Assembly: GCF_949987515.2 (NCBI RefSeq)
Contig: NC_082691.1
Location: 61,697,740-61,761,739, forward strand
DNA from: Delphinus delphis
Lineage: Eukaryota > Chordata > Mammalia > Artiodactyla > Delphinidae
Length of the DNA: 64,000 nt
Direction of reading: 5' to 3'
This document shows positions 34,940 through 46,467 of the stretch, piece after piece. The notes below the pieces were generated by a model. That model searched no databases. It was not told where the DNA came from and worked only from the letters and a program-made list of their open reading frames with translations. Positions within the stretch are counted from its first letter, which is position 1. Every line of letters starts with the position of its first letter. Made by a program: the position numbers and the translations under genes.

Positions 34940-37333
34940 GTCTGAGGTCCCGTCCAGCTGGAGACATGTCAACCTAGAGGCAGCCACTAGCTTTGGTGAA
35001 TTTGTGTGGTTTTGCTGTCTTGTCTTCCCAGCTTGCGTAAGCTTTCTCCTCCCCACCTAACTGGCAAAGCCAGAGCCCCACTGATATTTAGGGACTGACC
35101 CACCCTGTCTCTGCCAGACAGGTGTAGAGGGTCGGGATGCCTTAAGGAAGGGCTGAGAAGGGGCTCCAGGGCTTCCCTGTGGTCACTCTCTGGGGCCTGG
35201 GTCTCTGGGGCTCAGAAGTCTGGCTCAGAGGCTACTTCCCGCACGAAGGCCCCAGAAGCTGGGCCTGCATAGGGCTGTCACAGCGCTCACGCTGCGTAGC
35301 TGCTGGTTTGTGCGGAGATGCTCCCCTCTGCTGGGCAGAGGGAAATCTGCTGTCCTTCCATTTCTTAGGGGTTTGTCTCCCTAAGTCGCAAGTTCACAAA
35401 CCCACAGTAAACACAGTCAGGGGCCAGAGGCCAGCAGGGCCAGTTCCCCCATTTTTCAGTGGGGGAGATTGAGGCTGGAGAGGGGAAAGGCCTTGTGTAA
35501 GGCCACACAGAGACCAGACGTGTGCCACCTCCCTCCCACACCAAGGTCTGGGAAGCATCTCTTAGGATCCTGGAGGCGCGGGCTCGAAGAAAGCCAGGGT
35601 GGGGCTCCTGGGAAGCCTGCATACAGCTGAGCTTGGAGGAAAAATGGCCAGAGAAGGAGAAGGCAAAGAAGGTGGGCACCTTACTTCAAGTACAGGCCTC
35701 AGAAAGCTGGCCAGGTACCGACCCGGCGAAGAGAACCAGGACCGCCAGTCAGTCCACTCACTGGACGATTCCCCATCAGCCTGTGTGAGTGATCCCAGCA
35801 TAGCCTAACTCCATACTCCTAAGAAGTCATGTACATACAGAACTTTTGTAAGTCAGATGCTCTTTGTACCCTCTCCCTCCTTCTCCTGTGTCCCAGATAC
35901 CCTGACCATCTTTCTCATACGTGGCCCAGTGGTAGCACAGTAGTTAGGGCAAGTTTACTGCTCTAACAGGTAGCCCAGAAGGCATCACAGCTCAAACGCA
36001 ATGGAAACTTACTTTTTGCTTGTCAACAGTTCACGGAGTTTATCAGAAAGGGTTGGGGCGAGGGGCTCTGTCCCCCATAGTCTCTCAGGGACCAGGCTCT
36101 GCCGTCTTTAACATATGGACATCGAGAGACAATCAGCAGAAAAGGGAAGAGCGTAGAGGATGACACACAGGAGTTCTCCTAAGCCAGGCTGGGAAGTGCT
36201 GTACAGTACATTTTAGTCATGTTCCATACGCTAGAACACAAAGGATCCAGAAAGGCCAAGAACAACCTGGGTTACATGGTGGTCTGATGGGAGGTGTGGC
36301 AAGAATACACCTCACAGACCTCCTCCCACAGCTGCTGCTCTTTGGAATCCATGACAGAGCTTGTGCCAAAGCACGCCTCCTACAGGCTGCTCCCTGCCAG
36401 TGACTGAGTGCAGCTGATGCACTGAGGCAGCTGGCTCCTTGAAGTACAGCGGACTCCTGTACTGTCAACTTTCGTTCCAGAACTCCCAGTGGCTTTGCTG
36501 AACCTTCCTTAGACTATGTGGCAGGTTAGGATGCTTCACCCAACTGTCATTCCCTCTTTCCTTCCCTTGGGGTCAGACTTGCATCATGGTCTGGTGGTTC
36601 TCCCAGTCTCCCTGGCTTCCTCCCGCTTTCCTTTCACAGAGGTGTTTCTCTTAATAAAATCCTTGCACACTCAATCCCATCTTGGTGTCTGCATCTTGGA
36701 GGACTCAGTCTAGCACAGGAGACTACGCCCTGGTATTCGGACTACCCCAACTCTCGTTGGGGTCATTTAACCCAGGTGGTGAAGATGGACCAGACTTGTT
36801 TGAACAAAAGATGCTCTGGGTAATCCCAGAACCTGCTAATTTCATATAGACAGGTACCAGGGGTTAGGATTTCAACATACTTTTTTGGGGGGAGGTGCAA
36901 TTCAACTCATATCAGTCTTCACCTTTGGTTGGGCCTCCAGTACCAGCCTGACTCCTGTCCACATTTCCCCAACAGGGTTACTCTAACTGTTCTTCACAAG
37001 GGCTTTTCCAAACCTTCTCCACCCTCTTCAACATTTCAGCCCTGCAACTTTTCCTTTCATATTCAACAAATGACTTTACCTACCCCTTCACAGAAAAACA
37101 GACACCGACAGAAGGGGGGTCCCTTAATCTCACGCCGTGTCTGCCTATCACTTTCTCCATCTGAAGGCTTTTCCTGTCCTACTCACCGTGTTTTTCCTCA
37201 AGTCTAATCTATGTTCTCTTTTTTGGATCCCTTTCCTCTGATGTAGGGGCCCTGCATGTCTCCCAATTTTCTCCACATCAGGAAATGACACCACACCACA
37301 ATCTACCCCACTGGCTCATGCTAAAATATCTAC
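34940..37333. other. Intergenic DNA with MIR and LTR fragments
   Basis: A minus-strand MIR core lies at about 35440-35530 (TTTTTCAGTGGGGGAGATTGAGGCTGG, read as the MIR complement). A probable minus-strand MaLR terminus lies at 36840-36925 (CAGGTACCAGGGGTTAGGAT). At 36640-36715 TTAATAAAATCCTTGCACAC resembles an LTR polyadenylation region. No gene is recognised. Confidence 0.4.
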
Positions 37334-37345
37334 AAGCCCATCTTT

Positions 37346-37550
37346 TTTTTTTTTTTTGGCGGTACGCGGGCCTCTCACTGTTGTGGCCTCTCCCGTTGCG
37401 GAGCACAGGCTCTGGACGCGCAGGCTCAGAAGCCATGGCTCACGGGCCCAGCCGCTCCACGGCATGTGGGGTCTTCCCGGACTGGGGCACGAACCCGTGT
37501 CCCCTGCATCGGCAGGTGGACTCTCAACCACTGCGCCACCAGGGAAGCCC
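37346..37550 (-). mobile_element. CHR-family SINE, short form
   Basis: Poly-T is followed by the complement of the full SINE body, ending in the complement of its head. A 12-bp target duplication AAGCCCATCTTT lies at 37334-37345 and 37551-37562. Confidence 0.95.
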
Positions 37551-37679
37551 AAGCCCATCTTTATTATTTGCTTTTCCTGACTCTCCTTCATCCTCCAACA
37601 CAACTAATCTACAGCATGTATGATTTGCTTTACCTTCAGAATATTTCCTAAATCCAACCCCTTTCAGTATCACCACTAT

Positions 37680-38350
37680 TACTACTCTGATCTAGGCAAT
37701 CTAATGGGCAACTATGGGTAACGACCTCTTAACTGGTCTCACCACCTCCACTGTTAAGTTATTTCAGCCCAATCTCCACACACAGCCAGAATGATCATCT
37801 TAAAAGACACATCAGACCATTCACTCCCCTGCTTCAAATGTTTCAATGACTTCCCTTTGCACTGAAAATAAATAATTTTTTTTTTAACCATGGCCAACAA
37901 GGTCTATATGATCTGGTCTCTGTTTACTTCTCTGATATTATTTCATGCTTCTCTCCTCTTCACTCACAACATTCCAAGCACGTGGGTTTTCCTACTGTTC
38001 TTTACACAGACCAAGTAGGTAATGCTATTACCTCAGATCTTCTCATGGCTGATTCCTTGTCAGCTTTATAGCCTTCAAATGTCACCTCCTGAAGGAGGCC
38101 TGACCATCTATCTACAGACCACCTTGACCTCAGATCATGCTCTATACAATTTCTCCACTTTGTTATTTTTAGAGTCTTTATCACTGTCTGAAACTATTTA
38201 CAAATCAGTTCATTTTTATCTTGCCAGTCTGGTCCCAAAGAACGTAAGCTCCTTGTGAACAGGAAGTCTGTCTGCCTTGTTCATTGCTGTCCCTCCAGTG
38301 TCTAGAACAATGTCTGGCACCTAGTAGGCACTCTGTAAATGTCACTGAAC
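37680..38350 (+). mobile_element. L2 LINE, 3' end
   Basis: Ordered L2 landmarks include CTTCAAATGTTTCAATGACTTCC, CTTCAAATGTCACCTCCTGA, GTAAGCTCCTTGTGAACAGG and CTGGCACCTAGTAGGCACTC. This is the usual mammalian L2 3' portion, strongly diverged. Confidence 0.78.
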
Positions 38351-38359
38351 GACTATGTG

Positions 38360-39400
38360 ACAGGTGCCAGGGTTTTTAAGCAGCATGAAAGATTCAGGTA
38401 GGCCACTGTCTCTCTGCTGGGACATTCACTGAACGAGTCCTAAGAAGTCCCTTGAAGGCTAATCGTCTGGTCACCTGCATGCCAAGCTGGAACACAGGAA
38501 ACCTTTCAAAGGCTAGGAGTCCCGGCACTTGGATCCAGCCTCCCTAGGGGTACTGCATAAGCGTTTCTCACCGAGACCCTGGCACTGTGGCCAGAATGGT
38601 GTTTCGGAACACTTGCTGGTCTCCGTTTCTTGAGATCTGCAGACCTTGGTTCCCTGTCTCAGAGAAAATCCTGCCACTCTAGCCACTTCTGCTCCTCACT
38701 TTCCAAGCCCCTGGTTGGGCATCTTTCCCCATGCCCCCTAATTGCACAGTGTTAGAAGGTAAAAGTCTTCCTTTAACTATGCCCTGGGAATCAAGGAGGG
38801 AAGAAAAGGGAAGCAGTTTTCTTTCTCCTGATGCTTCTACATCAGTAAAATCAAACCAGAAATTAATCTGATGATAAACTCATCTGCCTCAGCCATAGAC
38901 GACTTCACTCAGGTTCAAGGGATCTTGCCTCCTTATTCTTAGAGGACAGAAGCTGAAATAAACCTTTGCTAAGGCAGGCTGGAGGCTGAGACAAAACTTT
39001 GTTAATGACCCAGGAGCCAGAAAAGAAAGTCAGTGAGACAGAAGCAAGGAAGCTAGATCAGCCGGAGCACAGGGTGTGTTCACTCACCCTGCATTTAAAA
39101 TCTTTTTCAGGCCATCTCCCTGCTTGAGCCCCCATTTGAGCTGCCTGCACCTAAGGGAAGAAGACCCAGAAAATCAAGCCTTGGAGACCTCTGCGTCTCA
39201 AGTAAAAGGTAAATGTTTACCGAACAACTGTATGACAGGTTCCTGGCTCTTCTGTACATAGTAACGAGATTCATGGAGGACACTATTCTTACGGCTGTGA
39301 CACTGTCACTGTCAAAGCCCCACAAGGTCTCTTGAAGGCCAACAGTTTGGCCACTCACTTCTCAAGAAAAGGGATTGTATGGTCAATTCAGGGGAGAACT
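38360..39400. other. Unique intergenic DNA
   Basis: No repeat or gene recognised. Confidence 0.3.
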
Positions 39401-39470
39401 CTGTATTAGTTATCTATTTTTTGTGTAACAAATGACCCCAAAATCTAACAGCTTAAAAACCAACAAATAT

Positions 39471-39620
39471 CGGGACTCCCCTGGCAGTCCAGGGGTTAGG
39501 ACTCCACACTTGCACTGCCGGGGCCTGGGTTCCATCCCTGGTCGGGGAACTGAGATCCCACAAGCCACAGGGCAGGGCCAAAAAAAACCCCCCCAAATGC
39601 CCAGAAAACCAACAAAAAAG
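39471..39620 (+). mobile_element. Short tRNA-derived SINE
   Basis: The head is GACTCCCCTGGCAGTCCAGG, with a B-box-like GGTTCCATCCC and an A/C-rich tail. The target duplication AAAACCAACAAATAT occurs at 39456-39470 and 39621-39635. Confidence 0.9.
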
Positions 39621-39737
39621 AAAACCAACAAATATTTATTACCTCACAGTTTTTGTAGGTCAGAAATTTGGGAGCAGTTTAGCTGGGTGGTTCTGGATTA
39701 GGACCTTCCAGAAGGTTGCAGTCAAGATGTTGGCTGG

Positions 39738-41122
39738 AACAAAACAAGGCTGCCCACTCTCACCACTCTTATTCAACAGAGTTTTGGAAGTTATAGCCAC
39801 AGAAATCAGAGAAGAAAAGGAAATAAAAGGAATCCAAATCGGAAAAGAAGAAGTAAAGCTGTCACTGTTTGCAGATGACATGTTACTCTATGACATAAAT
39901 CACAGCAAGATCCTTTCTGACCTCCCCTCCCAGAGAAATGGAAATAAAAACAAAAATAAACAAATGGGACCTAATGAAACTTCAAAGCTTTTGCACAGCA
40001 AAGGAAACCATAAACAAGACCAAAAGACAACCCTCAGAATGGGAGAAAATATTTGCAAATGAAGCAACTGACAAAGGATTAATCTCCAAAATTTATAAGC
40101 AGCTCATGCAGCTTAATAACAAAAAAACAAACAACCCAATCCAAAAATGGGCAGAAGACCTAAATAGACATTTCTCCAAAGAAGATATACAGATTGCCAA
40201 CAAACACATGAAAGAATGCTCAACATCATTAAGTATTAGAGAAATGCAAATCAAAACTACAATGAGATATCATCTCACACCAGTCAGAATGGCCATCATC
40301 AAAAAATCTAGAAACAATAAATGCTGGAGAGGGTGTGGAGAAAAGGGAACCCTCTTGCACTGTTGGTGGGAATGTAAATTGATACAGCCACTGTGGAGAA
40401 CAGTATAGAGGTTCCTTAAAAAACTACAAATAGAGCTACCATATGACCCAGCAATCCCACTACTGGGCATACACCCTGAGAAAACCATAATTCAAAAAGA
40501 GTCATGTACCAAAATGTTCATTGCAGCTCTATTTACAATAGCCCGGAGATGGAAACAACCTAAGTGTCCATCATCGGATGAATGGATAAAGAAGATGTGG
40601 CACATATATACAATGGAATATTACTCAGCCATAAAAAGAAACGAAACTGAGCTATTTGTAATGAGGTGGATAGACCTAGAGTCTGTCATACAGAGTGAAG
40701 TTAAGTCAGAAAGAGAGAGACAAATACTGTATGCTAACACATATATATGGAATTAAAAAAAAAATGTCATGAAGAACCTAGGGGTAAGACAGGAATAAAG
40801 ACACAGACCTACTAGAGAATGGACTTGAGGATGTGGGGAGGGGGAAGGGTAAGCTGTGACAAAGCGAGAGAGAGGCATGGACATATATACACTACCAAAC
40901 GTAAGGTAGGTAGCTAGTGGCAAGCAGCCGCATAGCACAGGGAGATCAGCTCGGTGCTTTGTGACCGCCTGGAGGGGTGGTATAGGGAGGGTGGGAGGGA
41001 GGGAGACGTAAGAGGGAAGAGATATGGGAACATATGTATAACTGATTCACTTTGATATAAAGCAGAAACTAACACACCATTGTAAAGCAATTATACTCCA
41101 ATAAAGATGTAAAAAAAAAAAA
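39738..41122 (+). mobile_element. L1-6: truncated L1 with an internal deletion
   Basis: It starts within the reverse transcriptase ([11 protein letters not shown]) and runs to FADDM, then jumps from ATGTTACTCTAT directly to GACATAAATCACAGC, omitting ~850 bp present in L1-3. It then continues to the end of ORF2 and a 3' UTR with an A tail. A perfect 14-bp target duplication AAGATGTTGGCTGG flanks it (39724-39737 and 41123-41136). Confidence 0.95.
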
Positions 41123-41269
41123 AAGATGTTGGCTGGTGCTGCAGTCATCTGAAAGCCAGACTGGGGCTAGAACTTGTTTCCTAGGTGGCTCAGTCACTTG
41201 GCTTATGGTAAGAGGATTCAGCTCTGCATTGGCCATTGGCACTAATCATAAAAAAGCTGGACTGCCTAT

Positions 41270-42250
41270 ACTCACATGAGACTAAATAGGTTTAAAGATA
41301 AGAGGTATATTTAGAGATGAACATTTCAGAATAACAAAAATGTCATTTGGCAAGAAGATGTAACAATTACAAATGTGTATGTGCTGAATAAATTCAAAAT
41401 ATGTGAAGCAAACGTGACAGAACTAAAGGGAGAAATAGACAAATTCACAGTCATAGAGATTTTCACATCCTCTTAGTTATGGATAGAACCAGTAGACAAA
41501 AAAATTAATAATGAAGAGGACCTGAACAGCATCATGAACCACCTTGTCTAGCTGACATTTATAAAACACTAAACATAACAACTGCATAATGCACGTTCTT
41601 TTTAAGGCATGGAACGGTCACCAAGGTGTGCCATATGTTGGGTCATAAAACTGATCGGAGTCAGCAAATTTCAAAAGTTTTTCCCAGAGCACAGAAGAAT
41701 TAAACTAGAAAGTAATTCTAAAAATAATAAGATATGTTTAAAAGCCCCAACTATTTGAAAATTAAATAATGCTCCTCTCAAGAACTAATAGGACAAGGAA
41801 GAAATCATAAGGAAAATTAGAATTTTGGACTAAATGGAAATAAAAACAACAATCAAATTTTGGGGATTCAACTAGAACAGTACTTAGAGGCAAATCTATA
41901 GTTTTAAATGTTTGATTTAGGAAAGGAGAAAGGTTTACAATAAATTATCTAGGTTTCTACGTTGAGAAGCCAGAAAAAGAAGGGCAATTTAAACCCAAAT
42001 TAAGTAAAAGGAAAAATGATAAAGATAAAAGTAGAAATCAATGTAATAGAAAATGGACAAAACAATAGAGGGTATTAACAGAGCCCACGAGGGAACTTTG
42101 TGAGTTGAGGGAAACGCTCATTATCTTGTTTGGGATGTGGGTTATAAGTGGGAATTCCTTTGTTAAAATCCATTGAACTATGCTTAAGATTTGTACATTA
42201 CAATGTATGCAAATTTCACTCCTTCAAATAAAGAACTTTAATAAAGAAAG
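41270..42250 (+). mobile_element. Old L1 fragments, plus strand
   Basis: Decayed ORF2 endonuclease-like sequence (ACATCCTCTTAG...ATATGTTGGGTCATAAAACT...GAATTAAACTAGAAAGTAAT) is followed by a 3' end (TGTACATTACAATGTATGCAAA...CAAATAAAGAACTTTAATAAAG). This is an L1M-type relic with large internal gaps. Confidence 0.65.
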
Positions 42251-42419
42251 AAAATAATATGACCATGTGTAGTCAGTGCTAGGGCCTCTTCCAGAGCCTT
42301 GAGAGAGTGCATCCAAACGAGGAGGTTCCCATGCTCACTAAAAGCTTCACCAGCTTCGTGAGTTGCACGGCAAAACTGCCACTCCCCTCCACTCCCTGCC
42401 CCAGCCTCATATTCTGGTC

Positions 42420-42600
42420 TCCACTCTCAGTAGTTGTGTGACCATAGCTGTTTAATATCTTAGTGTCTTCAATCCTGAATTTGTAAAATGGGAATTATGT
42501 AGCCTGTCTCACTGGATTGGTGAGTAAATTACACGAGGTAACTCAGAACACTAACTGGTACCTAGTGAGCGTTCAAAGAATATAAGTCATTATTACTGTC
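42420..42600 (+). mobile_element. MIR SINE
   Basis: GTTGTGTGACCATAGCTG, TTGTAAAATGGGAATTATGT and ACTGGTACCTAGTGAGCGTTC follow the MIR core order. It is diverged. Confidence 0.65.
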
Positions 42601-42830
42601 TTGCAGAAGTAGTTTCCTAAGGAAAACCACTTAGGAAATTCTACTAAGGGCCATGTGGACCTAATGGGGTGTCCTGAGCAGAGGTGCAACAAGCACAGCT
42701 TTGTCTTTTAGAAATACTCACTGAGGCAGCAGTGGGGAGGATGAACTGGAGCAGGGAAAGGATAGATTTGGAGACTAGTGATGAGACTATCCTCACATGA
42801 ACACAGATGAGACATTACTGACCCAAAGAA

Positions 42831-42861
<31 letters not shown>

Positions 42862-43051
42862 ATACACGGGCCTCTCACTGTTGTGGCCTCTCCCGTTGCG
42901 GAGCACAGGCTCCGGACGCGCAGGCTCAGCGGCCATGGCTCACGGACCCAGCCGCTCCGCGGCATGTGGGATCCTCCCGGACCGGGGCACGAACCCGTGT
43001 CCCCTGAATCGGCAGGCGGACTCTCAACCACTGCGCCACCAGGGAAGCCCC
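42831..43051 (-). mobile_element. CHR-family SINE, short form
   Basis: A long poly-T (~28) is followed by the complement of the intact SINE. The target duplication GACCCAAAGAA lies at 42820-42830 and 43052-43062. The long homopolymer and good body suggest a young insertion. Confidence 0.95.
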
Positions 43052-43183
43052 GACCCAAAGAATTTTTAAAAATATGTAACTGTATTCAAAGTGTACAGAA
43101 TTTGAACATACACAAAAATGTAACTAAGAGTATGTGTAAAAATTTTAACTGCTTTGCATATTGAAAACTATTAATATAAATTC

Positions 43184-43575
43184 AAAATTACCTTTAAAAT
43201 ACAGCCAAGGGGCTTCCCTTGTGGCACAGTGGTTGGGAATCCTCCTACCAATGCAGGGGATATGGGTTCGAGCCCCGGTCTGGGAAGATCCCACATGCCG
43301 CGGAGCAACTGGGCCCGTGAGCCACACCTACTGAGCCTGCGCGTCTGGAGCCTGTGCTCCGCAACAAGAGAGGCCGCGACAGTGAGAGGCCCGCGCACCG
43401 CGATGAAGAGTGGCCCCCGCTCGCCACAACTAGAGAAAGCCCTCGCACAGAAACGAAGACCCAACACAGCCAAAAATAAATAAATAAATAAATTTAAAAA
43501 TACAGCCAAATAAAAATTACGGTTAATAAATATCAAATTTTGAAATAAAAGTTGTAAAAATGCAAATAATTGTAA
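43184..43575 (+). repeat. Left copy of ~85-bp duplication flanking an L1
   Basis: After removing the SINE at 43209-43509, 43184-43208 plus 43510-43575 aligns with 45089-45176 along its full length with roughly ten differences. Shared blocks include GCCAAATAAAAATT, TAAATATCAAAT and TGAAATAAAAGTT. Confidence 0.8.
43209..43496 (+). mobile_element. CHR-family SINE, longer form
   Basis: The head is GGGCTTCCCTTGTGGCACAG, with B-box GGTTCGAGCCC, a body extended through GCAACGAAGACCC-like sequence, and an (AAAT)n tail. A 13-bp target duplication AAAATACAGCCAA lies at 43196-43208 and 43497-43509. It is inserted in the left copy of the long duplication around the next L1. Confidence 0.95.
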
Positions 43576-45088
43576 AATTTGTATGGAAATACAAAAGACC
43601 CTGAATAAACAAAACGATCTTGAGAAAGAAAAACAGAGCTGGAGGAATCATGCTCCCTGACTTCAGACTTTACTATATAAAGCTACAATAATCAAAACAT
43701 AGTACTGGCGCAAAAACAGACAGATCAGTGGAACAGGATAGACAGCCCAGAAATAAACACACACACTTACGGTCAATTAATCTATGACAAAGGAGCCAAG
43801 AATATACACTGGAGAAAAGATAGTCTCTTCAATAAATGGTTCTGGGAAAATCAAACAGCTATATATAAAAGAATGAAATTGGAACATTCCCTCACACCAT
43901 ATACAAAAATAAAATCAAAATGTATTAAAGACCTAAATGTAAGACCAGAAACCACAAAACTCCTAAAGGAAAACAGAGGCAGAACATTCTTTGACATAAA
44001 CTGTAGCAATATTTTTTTGGGATCTGTCTCCTAAAGCAAAGGAAATAAAAGCAAAAATAAACAAATGGGACCTAATTAAACTTAAAAGCTTTTGCACAAC
44101 AAAGGAAACCATCGACAAAACAAAAAGGAACCTACTGAATAGGAGAAATATTTGCAATGCTATGACTGTTAAAGGGTTAATATCCAACATATATAAACAG
44201 CTCATACAACTCAAGATTAAAAAAAAAAAAAAAGGCAAAAACCCAAACAACCCTATTAAAAAAATGGGCAGAAGAACTGAATAGACATTTCTCCGAAGAG
44301 GAAAAGCAGGTGGCTAACAGGCATTTGAAAAGATGCTCAACATCGCTAATCCAAGGAAATGCAAAACAAAACCACAATGAGATGTCACCTCTCACCTGCC
44401 AGAATGGTTATCATCAAAAAGAACACAGATAACAAGGCTTCCCTGGTGGCGCAGTGGTTGAGAGTCCGCCTGCCGATGCAGGCGACACGGGTTCGTGCCC
44501 TGGTCCGGGAAGATCCCACATGCCGCGGAGGGGCTGGGCCCATGAGCCATGGCCGTTGAGCCTGCGCGTCCGGAGCCTGTGCTCCGCAACGGGAGAGGCC
44601 ACAACAGAGAGAGGTCCGCGTACTGCAAAAAAAAAAAAAAAAAAGAATACAGATAACAAATATTGGTGAGGACGTGAAGAAAAGGGAACCCTCATAAACT
44701 GTTGGTGGGAATGTAAATTGGTGCAGCCACTGTGGAAAACAGTATGGCGGTTTCTCAAAAAACTAAAATATCACTTATATGTGGAGTCTAAAAAATTAAA
44801 CTAGTGACTATAACAGAAAAGAAATAGACTCACAGATATAGAGAACAAACTATTGGTTACCAGTGGGGAGAGAGAAGGGGGAGGGGCAATATAGTGGCAA
44901 GGGATTAACAGGTACAAACTATTAGGTATAAAATAAGCTGCAAGGATATATTGTACAACACGGAGAACATAGCCAATATTTTATAATAACTATAAATGGA
45001 GTATAACCTTTAAAAATTGTGAATCACTGTCTCGTACACCTGTAACATATAATATTGTGTATCAACTATACTTCAATTAAAATTTTTT
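43575..45088 (+). mobile_element. Old 5'-truncated L1 with SINE inside
   Basis: It begins in the RT thumb/ORF2 middle (TTTGTATGGAAATACAAAAG), continues through the ORF2 C-terminus, skips part of it near 44765, and ends with a 3' UTR (GTACACCTGTAACATATAAT...CTTCAATTAAAA). It is interrupted by a SINE at 44436-44644 and is flanked by the ~85-bp duplication. Confidence 0.87.
44436..44644 (+). mobile_element. CHR-family SINE, short form
   Basis: It is a complete SINE with an 18-base A tail inside the old L1. The target duplication is GAACACAGATAACAA (44421-44435) and GAATACAGATAACAA (44645-44659), one mismatch. Confidence 0.95.
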
Positions 45089-45176
45089 AAATTACCTATT
45101 AAAATAAAGCCAAATAAAAATTCTGATTAGTAAATATCAAATCTTGAAATAAAAGTTTTAAAAATACAAATTGTTT
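45089..45176 (+). repeat. Right copy of ~85-bp duplication flanking an L1
   Basis: This is the partner of 43184-43575 (minus the SINE). It directly follows the L1 3' end. Confidence 0.8.
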
Positions 45177-46150
45177 AATATTGCAGAAGGTCCTTCTGTA
45201 CCTGCTCTGCTTATGGGAAATTGTGTGTACTTCTCCAGAACCACAAACCGGAACAGGAAGAGAATATGAAATTTCACAGTTCTGGGAAAGGTGACTTCAC
45301 TCTGTTGAGCTTGTCTACTCTTGTATACTCCTAGGGTGGAACTGCTGGTCACCCATAAGGTGTGTATGGTTGGCTTCAGTAGCCACTGTCAAAGAGTTCT
45401 CCAAAGTGGCTGTACAAATCCACATTCCTCTCAGCTGTGTGCGAGAGTCCCAGAGCATCACTGCACTTTCCATCATTTCCATTTTAGGCATTCTGGTGGG
45501 TGTGTGCAATGCTATTTCTATAACTAATACATTCTTTATTTTTCTATTCCCTCTGTAGAAAGGGAATCCAGCTTTTGCAGCCAACCCGCCCTTGGGGCAG
45601 GAGGGAGGGAAGAAGCCATTTCCGGAGGGTCCATCAGCGGGGGCCTAACTACAAGAGGGAGGTCAGCTGAAGCAAGGCCAGGCAGAGGGAATCCCAGGCA
45701 CCTGGACACTCATCTCCACTCTCTGGCACATTATCTTTTCCCAGACTTTCCTCATCTCTGCTGATTCAAATCTTGTTCGCCCTTCAAAGGCTGGTCAGCA
45801 CTGATCTTCTCCAAAAAGCCCGTCATTCTTCCCCTTCCTTTCCCCAACTTTTGTCTTGACATTGGAAGGCATGGATGGGTGAAGGTGGGCAAATCATTAA
45901 CCTCTCGATCTGTTTCCTTATCGGAGGATCATCTGAGCTGAGCAACACTGAGTCTAAGTCCTTATCTGATGTGATGTCTAATGAGCCTTTAAGAACCAGG
46001 GGGCGAAAGAACACAAACAGAAGTGTGTACTCCCGTCGGTCAGCCAGGGCGTCAGTGCCCCTGTACAAGCCTGTGCTCTGAAGGTCCTCGTGAGTTTCGG
46101 TCAGCATGTGTCGGATGGAGCTGCGTCCTTGAAGGCCCACTGACGCATAA
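45177..46150. other. GARS1 upstream region
   Basis: A minus-strand old L1 fragment is visible at about 45320-45510 (GTGGAACTGCTGGTCACCCA, GGCATTCTGGTGGGTGTGTG). The rest is unique. In human a divergent noncoding transcript starts upstream of GARS1, but I cannot define one from this sequence. Confidence 0.4.
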
Positions 46151-46169
46151 TCGTGCAAATCTGTTCGCT

Positions 46170-46185
46170 GGGGGGGGGGGGGGGG
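46170..46185 (+). repeat. G16 homopolymer at CpG-island edge
   Basis: Sixteen consecutive G lie about 270 bp upstream of the first GARS1 ATG. Such a run could form a G-quadruplex, and its length may vary or be miscalled. Confidence 0.7.
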
Positions 46186-46360
46186 TCTACCTGGGACCTC
46201 GCAGCCCTCCCGTGCGCCCACTGTGGGGTAAGCCCTCTCGGGGCTCTGAGGGACTCCGGGTCCTTCCGGGATTTTGTGTCGAATCGGCTGGTGGCGACCC
46301 GACGCCGCGTCGGGGGTGGGGAATGTGCGGCTGCGCGCGCACCGCGGCGTTTACGCGGCG

Positions 46361-46369
46361 ATTTCATCA
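46361..46369 (-). promoter_or_regulatory. C/EBP-ATF response element candidate (5' UTR/promoter)
   Basis: ATTTCATCA, read on the minus strand as TGATGAAAT, fits the CARE consensus TGATGNAAN used by ATF4 and is one base from the classical asparagine synthetase element. Its last base is the A of the uORF ATG. ATF4 is known to induce many cytosolic aminoacyl-tRNA synthetase genes; use of this copy is inferred. Confidence 0.5.
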
Positions 46370-46438
46370 TGCACCCGGCCTGGCCGCGCGCGCCGCTTCC
46401 GCCGCCGCCCCCTCCGGACTTCCCAGGGCAGCGATCTC

Positions 46439-46467
<29 letters not shown>
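46369..46467 (+). CDS. Upstream ORF overlapping the mitochondrial start
   Basis: A 32-codon frame begins at ATG 46369 (A at -3, C at +4: fair context) and ends TAG 46465-46467. It overlaps the GARS1 AUG at 46439 in another frame, so ribosomes that use it bypass the mitochondrial start but end before the cytosolic AUG at 46601. The peptide is proline-rich (six P in a row) and probably not functional in itself. A uORF/IRES system restraining mitochondrial GARS has been reported for human. Its use depends on a transcript that begins upstream of 46369. Confidence 0.6.

Larger units (their letters stand above)
39402..41240 (-). mobile_element. Ancient MaLR/LTR-like element, split by a SINE and an L1
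   Basis: TATTAGTTATCTATTTTTTG, AACAAATGACCCCAAAATCT, CAACAAATATTTATTACCTC and TGCTGCAGTCATCTGAAAGC read as the reverse complement of a MaLR-like LTR. Later insertions at 39471-39620 (SINE) and 39738-41122 (L1-6) interrupt it; removing them restores continuous homology. The family assignment is tentative. Confidence 0.55.

Noticed and set aside
1..46150. A neighbouring protein gene such as GGCT, expected upstream of GARS1 from human gene order
   Set aside because: No exon encoding it is recognisable; it probably lies beyond the left edge.
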